A DNA stretch of 64,000 bases, from contig OY997650.1 in NCBI GenBank assembly GCA_963921795.1, positions 13,973,660-14,037,659 of the forward strand, given 5' to 3'. Origin of the DNA: Nannobrachium achirus (taxonomy: Eukaryota; Chordata; Actinopteri; Myctophiformes; Myctophidae). Every line of letters starts with the position of its first letter. Positions within the stretch are counted from its first letter, which is position 1. The notes beneath the pieces were generated by a model that had not been told where the DNA came from, searched no databases, and worked only from the letters and a program-made list of their open reading frames with translations. A program made the translations under genes and the position numbers. Positions 23,880 through 34,970 of the stretch are shown piece by piece.

Positions 23880-23935
23880 GTGGTTCCAAATGGACCCTTA
23901 TAGGTCTGTAACTCAAATGGAGAGTGTAGAAGAAA
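23880..23935. repeat. Copy of the AAATGGACCCTTA motif
   Basis: GGTTCCAAATGGACCCTTAT and GGTCTGTAACTC match the family seen at 556-1640. Confidence 0.55.
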
Positions 23936-24032
23936 ACATCCTGAAAGGTCAAAGGGTTTTGTAAATGCGAAACACTTTGACCTTCCGGGACCTTGCAGTC
24001 TCGTGACAGTCACGACACGAGTCGCACGTCCG

Positions 24033-24092
24033 AAAATAGCTGATTTACAAGTTGACAGCTCTGTAGATCTCAGCTTGTAGATCTGCTATTTT
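24033..24092. repeat. AGCAGATCTACAAGC palindrome, copy P5
   Basis: AAAATAGCTGATTTACAAG pairs with CTTGTAGATCTGCTATTTT. The centre is short and irregular. No host element ends were recognised. Confidence 0.8.
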
Positions 24093-24123
24093 TGCAGGTT
24101 CTGTGCCGTGCTACTAAGTATAA

Positions 24124-24310
24124 ATTAGGCCTGTGACGATTCACTTACCTTCCGATTCGATTCATAGGGTGCATTTTCCTGCGATTTGCGATTCGAATCA
24201 CGATTATTGCGATTTTTTTCCCAAAAATTACAGCTTTTTTATATTGAAACATTTTAAAACAATTATAAACAATATAAAACATTAAAAGTTGAATCGTATA
24301 CTTCAAATCA
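24124..24310. mobile_element. hAT-like end fragment (AGGCCTGTGACGATT)
   Basis: AGGCCTGTGACGATTCAC followed by GATTCGAATCACGATTATTG resembles the right end of the TAGGGCTGTCGC family at 44296-44714. The other end is missing. Confidence 0.45.
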
Positions 24311-24925
24311 ATGCAGCCAAATAAAGTCAGTCAATCTTTCTGACATTTATTTCAGCCAAAGTGCCAGTGGTACAACATTACAACAACCATACAACGACCA
24401 TGTTCCTGGTCAAGATGCCAGAAAACACAGAACACAACAGTCATAAAAAAAATACTGCACTGTGCTAGCTTTAGCCATAACATGACATCCTCATGACCTA
24501 AAACTGTTCCTTTAGGACCTGTACTTACTCTGACTGAAAGTGGTTATTTCACCTTCAGGTTAATTTCGCCTAGTATAAATGAGGCTTAATATAGGACTAG
24601 GAGACTGTAATTGCTTCATGTTTTTGCGGTTGAAATTAAAACCAGTTATTCTTCGGTGGATTGTGTAATATGACGACGTGTCAATTCTGGCTTTTACTGG
24701 AGCAAGTGTTGTGTATTTAGTATGCATGGCTGCTGCCAATACACCCTCTCTCTCTCTCTCATCTGCTTCCTTGTGTTGTGCTTACGGCTGTTATGTTAAC
24801 GCTCCTCTGCTTCTGAAAGTTAGTGGAAGCCAAGCGGAGGCATTGACAGCACAGGGCCACATACTGCCGTTTTATACCATTAATTACAGAGATGCTGTGT
24901 CACGCATCACTGTGGTGAGTTAGAC

Positions 24926-25665
24926 CAGGGGTTCCAAAACCTTTCCGTTCCAAGGAGGACCCCCCCCCCCCCAATCCATGGCATCTGGCTGCAGCCCCAC
25001 TGTTGGTGAAAGTGCTTAAAAACAACCCAAAAAACACCCTGTGTGAACTTGAAGTGAGTGATGCTATTTGTTAATTAATTTAATTAACTCTTTTGTCGCC
25101 GAACGAACACTCGTTCTTTTATCCTCCGCGCCATAACGAGCGTTCGTTCTTTTACCTGTCTGAGCACTGTAAGCAGATGAGGGGTGGCGCTGGCGATGAG
25201 GGGTCTAGTTTGTCCATTTCTATGTCTACAACTGGTGCAACCAAGGGACAAACTTCAGCCTTGTTCATTGGAACGGAAGCGCCCGTTCGACTTGTTGTCT
25301 TTTTCACAACACGATGAGGGATACGCTGGTCTTTTACAAAAAAACTGTGGATGGAAATAATGGATGGATATTTTTTTTTTATAAAATCTGTAAAGGTAAG
25401 CAACTTTTATGGCATTAAAAGACATCCTTAGATCCTTATAACATCATATAAATGGCGGTAAAAGAGTTAAGTGTCCCACGAAGCTTGGCCAATGTGACCC
25501 TGGGCGTACAATCGGGTCCTCTGAGTCTCAGGACAAACACACAAAGACAGATGTAGGAGCGGCTAGCACCGCTCAAAACGTTTGGATAGATTCGACAATA
25601 ATGGCGTGTCCAAAAATAGTGTCCATGATACTCGGGGGCACCCCGGTCCCCACTTTGAAACGCTG
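24926..25665. mobile_element. hAT-like element CAGGGGTTCCAAAACC with a nested TTAA element
   Basis: The left end CAGGGGTTCCAAAACC and the complement of the right end CAGCGTTTCAAAGTG are inverted repeats. A C tract follows the left end. No target duplication is preserved. It is interrupted at 25088-25466. Confidence 0.6.
25088..25466. mobile_element. TTAA-flanked MITE (CTCTTTTGTCGCC)
   Basis: CTCTTTTGTCGCC pairs with the complement of GGCGGTAAAAGAG. TTAA lies on both sides (25084-25087, 25467-25470). GAACGAACACTCGTTC and AACGAGCGTTCGTTC form hairpins near the left end. This fits the piggyBac superfamily. Confidence 0.8.
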
Positions 25666-25864
25666 AAACGAGTTTAAACCATGGTGATGGACGAAAGCAG
25701 TCATAAGTACAGTGTCGGCAGGGGATTTCACGCTTGAAATGGTCGACTAGGAGGATGTGATCCTCTCTCCCCTCGGCTGCACAGATTAATTAGCTGCTTC
25801 CCATGTTGATGCTGTGTGGCCGCCTGCATGCCGGGTGTTTCTCTCTCCGCTCACCTCTGTAAAG

Positions 25865-25978
25865 GACGCTGAACCAGGCCAACACGTCTAATGTGATGAT
25901 GGATGGGGTGATGCTTGGTTACCCCCCTCCTCATCTGCAGGACGTCTGGCTGGTTGGCGTGCTCTACCGGGAGGCCAG
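25865..25978 (+). other. Exon-like open segment with good splice signals
   Basis: A pyrimidine-rich tract (TTTCTCTCTCCGCTCACC) leads to the acceptor CTGTAAAG, and the segment ends in AG followed by the donor GTGAGC. Only one frame is open; it reads LNQANTSNVMMDGVMLGYPP and ends DVWLVGVLYREA. The 114-bp length keeps frame, but entry and exit are phase 2, whereas mcu exon 1 ends in phase 0. An alternative acceptor at 25877 would be phase 0. I do not recognise the peptide and it does not match MCU exon 2. It could be an exon of another gene, a non-coding exon, or chance. Confidence 0.3.
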
Positions 25979-26668
25979 GTGAGCCCCCCCCGTGCCCCCT
26001 GCGCTGCAATCTGAAGGTCATCAGTGATGCCACCTTTCATGGAATCACGCGTGGGAATGAATGAGCTCGTTATTGTGTAATCTCTACTGGGGACGGGTCA
26101 CTATCAGCAATTAGGCAAGGTGGCTTTGCTTTACATGAAGGTCACCCGTGCCCACACACACACACACACACTGTTACAGATTATGTCCTAATGTGTGGTT
26201 ATCATATCAAGAGTGTGATATTGGCGTCACCCTGCAGTAGGCCCGAACCACGAACCAGTTTTAAACGTTTACATGGCAAAGAGGTGAGAATCGTGATACA
26301 TAAGGTGAAATCTATTTATATGCTAATATAATAAACTAGTACTGTCACTGTGATTATATTTACATAGTTGGAGGGTTATTTGGATAGTGGATTTTATTGA
26401 GGTTTCTCGTGTTGCCTTGCTGTGACACTTATAGCGTATATATTTGTAGCTGCTATCTTTAGTCACATAAATCCCTCTTAAGTCAAGCCATATAAATAAA
26501 TAAAATGCAGGAAGAGCATCACATGAGTAATAGTAAGACTGGCAGTAATGTGACTGTAGTTTGACAGGTGAGAAATGACTGAGGAGATTGAATTCGATAA
26601 ATAAATAAGCGATATGCAAGGTTGCACGAAAATGTGAATATAGACAAATTAATTGTTATTACTATGCA
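25979..26668. other. Intronic sequence without recognised features
   Basis: A short CA run lies at 26150-26171. Nothing else was recognised. Confidence 0.4.
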
Positions 26669-26670
26669 TA

Positions 26671-26909
26671 TCGTGGTTGTCCGGTGAAAACCTTGTATGT
26701 CCAAAACCGTTCGTTTTGCATTTATCATTTTAAAAATGATTTAAACTAGTGAAAACAGCCGATCTACAAGCACACAATGTGTGCCTGTAGATCTGCTGTT
26801 TTCACTACTTTTGTGCGATGTCCTTGTATGATGAAGCAGGGCTTTACTTTGTGAAAGAACGTACACATTTGAAACTTGGAGATACAAGGTTTCCACCCGA
26901 CAGCGACGA
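26671..26909. mobile_element. TA-flanked MITE (TCGTGGTTGTC), copy 1
   Basis: TCGTGGTTGTCCGGTGAAAA pairs with the complement of the right end, TCGTCGCTGTCGGGTGGAAA. The inverted repeats run about 35 bp. TA flanks both ends. Palindrome P6 sits in the middle. TA flanks suggest a Tc1/mariner-type target, but the superfamily is not proven. Confidence 0.75.
26748..26806. repeat. AGCAGATCTACAAGC palindrome, copy P6
   Basis: AGTGAAAACAGCCGATCTAC pairs with the right arm ending GTTTTCACT. The host-specific AGTGAAAAC is thus inverted on both sides. The centre ACACAATGTGTG is short. Confidence 0.85.
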
Positions 26910-26911
26910 TA

Positions 26912-28943
26912 TGTTCTCATTATTATATGAATATAGAGTATAACCACACCACTGTGTCCTCATAGTAAGTCAATAAATGATTGATGTGCACGGGTGCGTT
27001 TATTTTCTCCAACTCGTATCGGCACCATAATGCTGGATTCTCTCTGCAATCTTCCTCCTCTCTCTTATATTGCTCTCGCTGTGCTGTGCTCCGGCTTTTC
27101 TTAGTTTCTTTGCCATATCTAATTGAAAACAACCAGGATATCAAAGCTGGCAGCGTCGGATATTACATATGCAATTGTTCAACAACTAGAATTTCCCGAC
27201 ATAAATCTAGGCGCGTGTCAGAGGTGGTGTATGAAGATAGACTGTGGAGGGAGAAGGCGAAATTGGTTTCGAGCAGCGAGGAGGATGCCTGCTCCTTTAG
27301 GCCTCGATATACTTAGTCACGTGTGGTGTTGTGCACTGGAAATGTTATCATTTCCGCTGCACGCCGCCGGTGTGCAACTTGCAGTAAGCATACATCTGGC
27401 TCTAATTGATGTTTCAATTCCTCGGGGGGGGAATGAGAGAATCCCATTTTAGGGGTCAGGGTTATGGTGACAAATCTGAGGCTGAGGGATATTGGTGTTT
27501 TGTGAAATAAATAACCTGCATGGCGCCTGTGGGGGCTCGGACTTTCCCGCAGCCTTGACCCTCAGCTCAGTCTTTGAAAAGGAAAACAGGAGAGCAGAGT
27601 TTTTCCGTGTGTTATTATTGCCCTCCCTCCTCTACAGACATCTCAATGCTGGCAGAATGGAGAGAGTTATTGCCATGGCTTAATAACGGCACGTCTATAT
27701 CTCTTCAAGAGTGGTATTTTACTCTTATGATGAGGCTGTTGTTATTTAAATGAGCCAGCAAGTGCACTGTTGAACCTGCCCAAGAGGGATTTAAAATGTA
27801 AAATGAAAGTTTCCTTTGGTGGAACCTTTTGCTTCTCATCTCAATACATTAAGACTTAAGAGAGCCATTAACATTAAGGAAAAGATACCAACTTTAAAGG
27901 AATACTACAACCAGGGCAGGAATTTCATGGAGGCCATGAAGGCCATTTGCCCCTCAGTTTGGCCTTGTGCCCCTCAAACCAATGGCATGACCTGAGGCCA
28001 CAGTGGCCTTAATGCCCCCAGCTGACTGTACCACTTTCTCCTCTGTCTCTTTCTTGCCAATATGTAGACACCAGTGTCTCTTTCTTGTCATGTCTTTTGT
28101 TGAGTCCCCATCTTTTTGGATCAGATTGTATGTACCATAATTTATTTATTTCACTGCAGAGTGTCGGCATATTAAATTTAAAATCATCCTTAACCCTTAA
28201 AATTCAATTAATTCAATGGACCAAAATCTTAATTTGATGGCCTTCCTGCCCTTGCATTTGGCTTTTGTGCTCTCAAAGAATTTACAACACCAAAGGCCAA
28301 GTGGCCTTGCCCCTAAAATGATGAAATTCCAGGCCTGACTACAACGATTTTGAATTAACATAATAGGCTAGCTAATGGACACCACCACAATAGTGGAACT
28401 TAGGACCTCTTACGACTAACTTGTCTGCTAATTACTTTGGAACGGTGTTAAACAGTGTTTTCTTTGTTACAACTTACAATGCACTTAGAAAAGGCTGTTG
28501 AAAGAATAGATAATGCATTACTAAGGCCTTCATCAGCACAAACTTCCACTGCCTGCGTGAAATGGCTACAGATTAACCAGATTTAACACTCTCTGCTGAC
28601 ACATAAACGTAAGAAAACCAAACATTGTTCGACTGTCATGATCTACTGCTGTGGCTAAGTTAAACACCCTTAATGACTCGAGATGTCCCCCCCCCCCCCC
28701 CCTGCGGCCCTGCCTATAAGTAGCAACTCTCTCTGTCAGTAGTGGGATCGATGCACGGCCCAGGGTTAATGGCAGGAGGTCTTGACATTTTCAAGCTTGT
28801 TACACCGGTTTTGTTCTCTTGCTCTCCGCGGAGAGCACTGGAGACAGCCCACTGTCACCTCGGATAAAACCGGGGGGAAGCTGTGATCTTCCAAGGACTG
28901 ATTACACGGTGGGTGTGTGTCTGTGGGTGTGTGGCTGTGTGTG
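26912..28943. other. Intronic sequence, mostly unique
   Basis: A C tract lies at 28687-28702. Open frames at 26981-27316 and 27123-27452 have no motif or conserved splice structure. No transposon ends were recognised. Confidence 0.45.
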
Positions 28944-28951
28944 CAAGAGAG

Positions 28952-29427
28952 CAGGGGTGTGGCACCAAATTCTGGGCCCTGGGTACAAGGATTCACTGCA
29001 GCCCCCCAAGAATGTTCTTCATAGGGGGTACCGTATAACCCATTATTATTATGCGTTCTTTTGTGCTTTAACTATTGAAAAATATAAGTTTTAAAAAAAA
29101 ATATATATGTTTCTATCTCAGTGTTGCTCAAACTTTTTCATGTGAAGGACCCCCAAAATGATATGTATTTGGCCACGGACCCCCATCTCAAAATATGTTG
29201 TTCCAGGGGCCCCCCAGAAGCGTAATCTGAGCAACAAATGTTTGCTTAAAAATTACATATATTCAAAGATTTGCACACATTTTCACGACTTAAAAAATAG
29301 CAGATCTACAAGCTTGCAGCGCGTATATTTGCAATTTTTCTATAGCTAAATTCCAAAATAATTAAGGCCCCTCCACCTTGGGCCCTAGTAACTCAGTCCC
29401 CCTTTCCTCCCCCTGGTGACGCCCCTG
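28952..29427. mobile_element. hAT-like element CAGGGGTGTSGCACC with perfect duplication
   Basis: The left end CAGGGGTGTGGCACC and the complement of the right end CAGGGGCGTCACCAG are inverted repeats. CAAGAGAG flanks both sides exactly (28944-28951, 29428-29435). The interior has TTCTGGGCCCTGGGTACAAG, TTCATGTGAAGGACCCCC and palindrome P7. It is shorter than its relatives, having lost the left palindrome. Confidence 0.88.
29292..29340. repeat. AGCAGATCTACAAGC palindrome, copy P7 (half)
   Basis: The left arm AAATAGCAGATCTACAAGC is intact. Most of the right arm is deleted, leaving TATATTTGCAATTTTTC. Confidence 0.75.
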
Positions 29428-29595
29428 CAAGAGAGACATGAGAGCGTATGGTTTCCAGGGAGATGAGTGCTTTGTTGTCGTGTCACGGTTAAAACAGGAT
29501 GTGTTGACATCACTTTCTGGTTGAGGTCATGGCGGCCAAAGGGGAGCGCATTGCGTTTTAGCAGGATTTATCTTTTCCACCCCGGTGGATAAGTG

Positions 29596-29718
<123 letters not shown>

Positions 29719-29955
29719 AAGCCAAGGTTTTTGGTGTGGCTGTTTATTTAGTTCAGGGGTCTTCAATGTTTTCAGGCCAAGGACCCCTTAGCTGAGAGAG
29801 AGATGAAGCCCCCTCTCTCTACATATTGTATAAATGTGTGGTGCAGATTCATCAATTTCATAGATACTGTAGATTCATAGACTTGTTTGACACCACGTTC
29901 ATCAGTCTATGTTGGATTCATGTTAATGTTTATTTTCAGATATTTAACCACTTAA

Positions 29956-30471
29956 CCCTGCAAGGCCCAGCGTTGCTTTTTGGCAACATTTTTTAAATCA
30001 TTTTTAAAAAAATGTTATAATTAATTTTTTCCTGTTCTTTTTTCACATTAACATCATCATTAAATCCTATTGTTTAGTATTACAATGCCATTGGCCACAA
30101 TATTTGCATATAAATACGCCCCACAGAGGCTGACATTCAAACTTCCCAGAGAAGTTGAAATTCCAGCGTCTGGACGAACAACATCTCACTTTTTAACTGA
30201 AGCTATTCCTCACAAAAAGTAAAGTAAAATGCCTGTAATATTGTTTTTCGTGATCATTAGAATGTCTAGAACATGTACATGTGTTATTATTGTGAAAAAT
30301 ATCCCCAAAATGCAAATTGGAGCATGATTTATGATTTATGGCTATAAAACCTTACAAAAACATTATTAATTTTTTTATATTACATTTTCCTGTGATTAGG
30401 ACTCCTACAACACCATCTGATTTTTTTCAACTTTTTTTTGGCCAGTAGAAATTAATTCGGGCCTTGCAGGG
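29956..30471. mobile_element. piggyBac-like MITE with TTAA duplication
   Basis: The ends CCCTGCAAGGCCC and GGGCCTTGCAGGG are inverted repeats. TTAA lies at 29952-29955 and 30472-30475. It interrupts the hAT-like element, so it is younger. Confidence 0.88.
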
Positions 30472-30548
30472 TTAAATCGCTGATATCTTGTAAACTTGAC
30501 CTTTCACTATGTTGGTCTGCTGTTTTTTTTACCTCTACATACCTATTT

Positions 30549-30627
30549 GCCGAAAATAGACGATCTACAAGCTCTCAACGCCTCTTAGCGCGAGGCGTTG
30601 AGAGTTTGTAGATCTGCTATTTTTGGC
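30549..30627. repeat. AGCAGATCTACAAGC palindrome, copy P8
   Basis: The centre AACGCCTCTTAGCGCGAGGCGTT folds on itself. The outer GCC/GGC symmetry is the one specific to this hAT family. Confidence 0.88.
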
Positions 30628-30903
30628 TAAAGTTCTCCTCGGAATAGGGATGTGAGGGTTCAAGTTGTTAATGTAAAAGAATTATCTTATCACACAAGGA
30701 TTTGGTGGCCCCCCTGTAGTCACTCTAAGGACCCCCAAGGGGTCCCAGACTCCCTGTTGAAGACCCCTGGTTTAGTTGTTACATTTGAACTAAGTATCCA
30801 CACTCCAATCGCTCCTTTTTAGCCTGGGTGGCAGCTGACTAGCTTTAATTACATCCTTCAGACATGAAGCTTATTTATTCTCTGAACAGAAGTGGGTGTG
30901 ATT

Positions 30904-31382
30904 CAGTGATGGAAAAAGTACTCACATTTATTTACTTAAGTAAAAGTATCGACACTGCAATGTATAAAAACTCTCTTACAACTACGTAAAAGTCTAGAAT
31001 TCTAAGTAAAAGTTCAAAAGTATTGTTATCAAAATGTACTTAAAGTACCAAAAGTAGAAAGTACTTATTGTGCACATGTTTTGAAATGTATCAAAATCTT
31101 TTGAAAATAGCAGATCTACAATGCGGCGTGAATCTCGTGATGCAACGCATTGGGAGTTTACAGATGAGCTATTTTCAAATGGCCGAAATGTATATAGGGC
31201 TGAAGTGGGTTATGTATGTTTTGCAATGATAATTAAAATCTACAAAGTAACTAAAGTTCACAAATAATTGTAGCGGAGTAAAAGTACAATATTTGCCTCT
31301 GAGATGTAGTGGAGTAGGATTAAAAGTACTGAACATTGGAAATAAATACTCTTACTTACTTACTTACTTACTTTGCACCACT
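30904..31382. mobile_element. hAT-like GTACTC family, copy with palindrome P9
   Basis: It starts CAGTGATGGAAAAAGTACTC and ends near CTTTGCACCACT. The interior has many AAGTAAAAGTA and AAAGTAC pieces. The target duplication is not clear. Confidence 0.75.
31101..31178. repeat. AGCAGATCTACAAGC palindrome, copy P9
   Basis: The outer TTGAAAATAG/CTATTTTCAA is well paired. The inner arms are mutated (AATGCGGCGTG against AACGCATTGGG). Confidence 0.75.
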
Positions 31383-32890
31383 CCTGACTAGCTTTAGTTA
31401 CAGCCTTCAGACATAAAACATATTTATTCTCAGAGGAACCGGGTCCTGAACAGAAGGGGGTGTGGTTTCTACAGAGCAGCGTTACTGAAATGCATAAGGT
31501 ACAGCCTGGGGGAACCAGGAACGGGAACTCTCTCTGTTGACAGAGGTAAGGATTGTAACCGTAGACCTAGAGTAAATGTGATAAGTAGGTTTTTTTAGAC
31601 CTTTGGATAAAAACACTGGGTCTGAAAACGCTCAAAAGTAACCGTGACACGAGGCCAAAATAGGAGGGCGAATATGAAGTAACAAAAATTGGAGGAATAC
31701 AGCATTCCTCCAAATTCAGCGAAGGCAATATCTGCCAAACACAGCAAAGACCATAGTATAATAGTATATATATAGGCACCTGGGAAATAAGACCCTCCCT
31801 CCCTTCAAGGAAGCTATAGGTCAGATTGCTTGAGGGACATGCCCCTTCCTTCCTGGCAAGCCACACCTCCAGGGTCCACGGTACAAGCAGGAAGTGACTG
31901 GGTCATGGGACAATTAGTCTCGCGTTGCCAGACAACTATTCCACAATCTCCAAAGTCCGAATGCTAAATAGAGTCTGGAACTACAGCTCCTGAACGGCGA
32001 GTAATGGAAACTTGCATTACCGTTCAAGAAGATATATTTTAAAATGTCATTTCTGCTAAGCAGCAAGCTAAACATGCTTAGATGATTTGTATTTATATAA
32101 TGATAAATGTGCGCAATGTGAGACGGAAACGGAAGTGACGAGGAGGCTTCACTTCCGCTTTAACCGGTCGTTCTTCTTACGTTATTCCAGACTGTATGAC
32201 GGGAGCATTTGCAAATCGCGGAGTCAACAATCTGGCAACGCGAGACTATGGGACAATCAAAAGCTGATAGCCTTTGTTTGGATTACTCGGTTCACATCCT
32301 CTGACCACAGTTAAATGAGATAGCAAGTCATTGTATGTTTGAGTTCATCACAGTGGAAAATTGGACCTAAGGATAGCGGTAGAGAGGGAAGGCCATGTTT
32401 TATCATTGGGAGTTTTGAGACATCTTGCGTCTGGGAACAAAAGTGTTTGGAACTACCAGTCGTCCTTCAAAAATATCCTGGCTAAAGGTAGTCCTCACAT
32501 AAAATGTCTAATGTCCATACATTAATCTTAATCTTCTATGCAGGGTGAAGAAAAGCCCAAATTGAATTGAGATTGATAATGATCATCTCCCTGCCTTGAC
32601 AAAAACGTTCTTTTAGTAGCCTTTTATGATATCTTGGCTCGGGTTTGTCTTGAGGTGCAGTTTCTCTGATGCAATTTCTAAGTGGGTTAAGGAGGGGTCT
32701 TGGATCAATGAAGGCATGGCTGAGAATGTGGAAGTGTAATTTCATTTCATGCTGATCAATGGACATCATTTGAAATCTTGAGAGCCTCTCCCCACGACCC
32801 CATTTATAACCTGCCAAATAAAATAAGCTATCTGCATTGTGTGAGTGATGCAAGGTGTAAATGAAGAAACTAAAGGCAGACTCTTAACCA
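31383..32890. other. Intronic sequence without recognised features
   Basis: Open frames at 31567-31866, 32087-32314 and 32536-32853 have no recognisable motif. No transposon ends were seen. Confidence 0.4.
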
Positions 32891-33224
32891 GTAAAGGAGT
32901 AGTTCACCCAAACATATATAATGAAACCTTCATATTCATACATAAACCACTTTAGCCCTACCTAAGCTGTTGAAAATGGACGATCTACAAGCTTACAACG
33001 CGTCGCATCTTGGCACGTTGTGAGCTTGTAGATCTGCTATTTTCAAACATTTTGTACTTTTACTTTTGGTACTTTAACTAAATTTTGATGCCAATACTTT
33101 TGTACTTTTACTCAAGTGCATTGTGAATTCCAGACTTTTACTTGCAACAGAGTATTAATACATTGCAGTATTGATACCTTTCCTTAAGTATAGAATGTGA
33201 GTACTTTTTTTTCCACCATTGGCC
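32891..33224. mobile_element. Two truncated elements joined: TTAA foldback end and GTACTC family
   Basis: TAAAGGAGTAGTTCACCC at 32892 is the end of the foldback family seen at 48740. From about 32935 the sequence is an inverted GTACTC-family copy that ends GAGTACTTTTTTTTCCACC at 33224 and contains palindrome P10. Confidence 0.65.
32970..33046. repeat. AGCAGATCTACAAGC palindrome, copy P10
   Basis: TTGAAAATGGACGATCTAC pairs with GTAGATCTGCTATTTTCAA. The centre is CAACGCGTCGCATCTTGGCACGT-like and imperfect. Confidence 0.85.
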
Positions 33225-33303
33225 TAGGCGTACAACAGACTTTGGACAAACGAACAAAGCCAGATGTTGGAGCTTAGCTACTTCCAGGAGATGAAGTCTG
33301 CTT

Positions 33304-33752
33304 CAGTGTTTTCACTGATTTCGTCGACTAAAACTATGACGAAGATTTTTGTCGACTGTTTTTTTCACTGACGAAAACGAAATAAAAACTAGAAAAGAGA
33401 GTAATTGAATGTTTGGTTGCTCTCAGGTGTTGCGTGCTGAAAATATCCGATCTACAAGCTCACAACGCGTCGCGCGACGCATTGTGAGCTTGTAGATAGT
33501 CTATTTTCAGCACACAACCAAGTTTAAAATCAGCCATTACGATGCCACCAACAAGGCCTGCCAAAATACATTTTAGTCGACTAAATCAACTGTAGATTTA
33601 GTCGCCTAAAATCTTATGATAATTAGTCGACTAAAATTAAGACTAAAACTAATACTTTTCAGGTGACTAAATTATGACTAAAACCGAATGACATTTTATT
33701 CAAAAGACTATGACTAAAACTAAATCAAAATTTGCTGTCAAAAACAACACTG
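33304..33752. mobile_element. hAT-like MITE CAGTGTTTTCAC with perfect duplication
   Basis: CAGTGTTTTCACTGA pairs with the complement of GTCAAAAACAACACTG. GTCTGCTT flanks both sides exactly (33296-33303, 33753-33760). The subterminal regions are rich in GTCGACTAAAA. It carries the most extended palindrome of the window, P11. Confidence 0.9.
33429..33518. repeat. AGCAGATCTACAAGC palindrome, copy P11 (90 bp)
   Basis: GTTGCGTGCTGAAAAT at the left pairs with ATTTTCAGCACACAAC at the right, a host-specific extension of 16 bp with one mismatch. The inner arms follow, and the centre CGCGTCGCGCGACGC is nearly perfect. Confidence 0.92.
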
Positions 33753-33854
33753 GTCTGCTTGCCCTGTTGGTCAACCACCACACAGATCTTCCGGCTATAG
33801 GTTGGAAACGGTTAACCCGTTTAGGCCTAGAATTATTGAATGCTTTAACCAGTG

Positions 33855-33908
33855 AAAAATAGCAGATATACAAGCTCACAGCTGCGAGCTTGTAGATCTG
33901 CTATTTTT
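33855..33908. repeat. AGCAGATCTACAAGC palindrome, copy P12
   Basis: The arms join almost directly (CAAGCTCACAGCTGCGAGCTTG), so the GC-rich centre is lost. It pairs over about 24 bp. Confidence 0.88.
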
Positions 33909-34255
33909 GAAAAAGTCGTGAAAATGTGTGCAAATCTTTGAATATATGTATTTTCAAAGCGAACTTTTGTAACTCAAACTTTGCTTCTGGGAGGTCCCTC
34001 CGTCCCTGGAACTAAATATTTTGAGATGCGGGTCCGTGGCCAAATAAATATCATTTTGGGGGTTCTTCACATGAAAAGGTTTGAGAACCACTGAAATAGT
34101 AGTCTCTCAAGAACAGACTAACTGAGCTCCATTTAATTGAAAATGACCTTTTCTTTGACGATGGCTAAAGCCAGATTGCTGACATAGAAGCATAGGTTTT
34201 TCAAAAAACCTTAGAAGGATTCAAGGGGTCAAAATTCTATTTTTTCACGATTTTT

Positions 34256-34313
34256 CAAAAATAGCAGATCTACAAGAGTGCCGCGCTGCAAGCTTGTATA
34301 TCTGCTATCTTTC
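34256..34313. repeat. AGCAGATCTACAAGC palindrome, copy P13
   Basis: The left inner arm is partly deleted (CTACAAGAGTGCCGCG). The outer arms are intact. Confidence 0.8.
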
Positions 34314-34684
34314 AATAGTTAAAGCATAAAATAATGATACACAAGAATGTGTACCCGTTCTAAATGGGTTTTAAACAGAGACAGATCAGACGGCACATCC
34401 TGGGCGAGTCCGACCCAGAGGGAATCCCAGAGAGCAACTCTCTCCGTGTTCAGCCTGGCTTCTGCTCTGTTTGCAACGTAATTGCACAGGGCCAAGGTCT
34501 GCCATGCTAGAGACACACACACACACGCGCAGACACACAGGGGTGTCGCACCAAATTCTGGGCCCTGGGTACAAGGATTCACTGTGGGCCCCCCATGAAT
34601 GTTCTTCATCATAGGGGGAGGGGGTTTAACCCATTTAGACTGGGAACGCATTATTACGCGTTATTTTGTGCTTTAATTATTGAA

Positions 34685-34728
34685 AGATAGCAGATATACA
34701 AGGTCAGATATACAAGCTCTATTTTTTG
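34685..34728. repeat. AGCAGATCTACAAGC palindrome, copy P14 (degenerate)
   Basis: GATAGCAGATATACAAGGTC is followed by AGATATACAAGCTC in the same orientation. The right arm is replaced at the junction with the nested element. Confidence 0.6.
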
Positions 34729-34970
34729 AGCGGTGGTCACGCCGCTCCTATACGTGGCGTGTGTGTAGAGGTACGTGTATGTGGGTGGGTGCGTCCGTGG
34801 TGGGTGCGTCCGTATGTAGCCTCAAGCCTGTGGTGTAGTACCTTTTCTAACCACACATGTTAAGGGAGGGGTGCTGTTTTCAGGCCAGGCCAGGCACACA
34901 CACACACGCACACACACACACACACACACACAGGGGAGAAGGGGGGGGGGGGGGGGGTAAACCACCGCTC
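34728..34970. mobile_element. Element bounded by GAGCGGTGG/CCACCGCTC, copy 1
   Basis: GAGCGGTGG at the left and CCACCGCTC at the right are inverted repeats. The left end also folds on itself (GAGCGG with CCGCTC). The interior holds GTGGGTG-rich, CA and G-tract sequence. A relative lies at 38941-39187. Confidence 0.55.

Larger units (their letters stand above)
29754..30769. mobile_element. hAT-like MITE CAGGGGTCTTCAAC, copy 2, with nested piggyBac-like MITE
   Basis: The ends CAGGGGTCTTCAA and TTGAAGACCCCTG are intact. Flanks ATTTAGTT and GTTTAGTT agree at seven of eight bases. It lies in inverted orientation to copy 60703-61160 and holds a 516-bp nested insertion and palindrome P8. Confidence 0.88.
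33816..34368. mobile_element. TTAA-flanked element CCCGTTTAGGCC with two palindromes
   Basis: TTAA at 33812-33815 precedes CCCGTTTAGGCC. The right end reads CTAAATGGG, then TT and TTAA at 34371. Its interior contains P12 at the left, TTGAGAACCACTGAAATAG in the middle and P13 at the right. It matches 18975-19520. Confidence 0.7.

Noticed and set aside
25865-25978. mcu exon 2
   Set aside because: The peptide does not resemble the MCU N-terminal domain that follows the presequence, and the splice phases do not match exon 1.
30904-31382. Exact right terminus and duplication of this GTACTC copy
   Set aside because: The end reads CCACTCCTG instead of CCACTG and the flanks do not agree, so the boundary is approximate.
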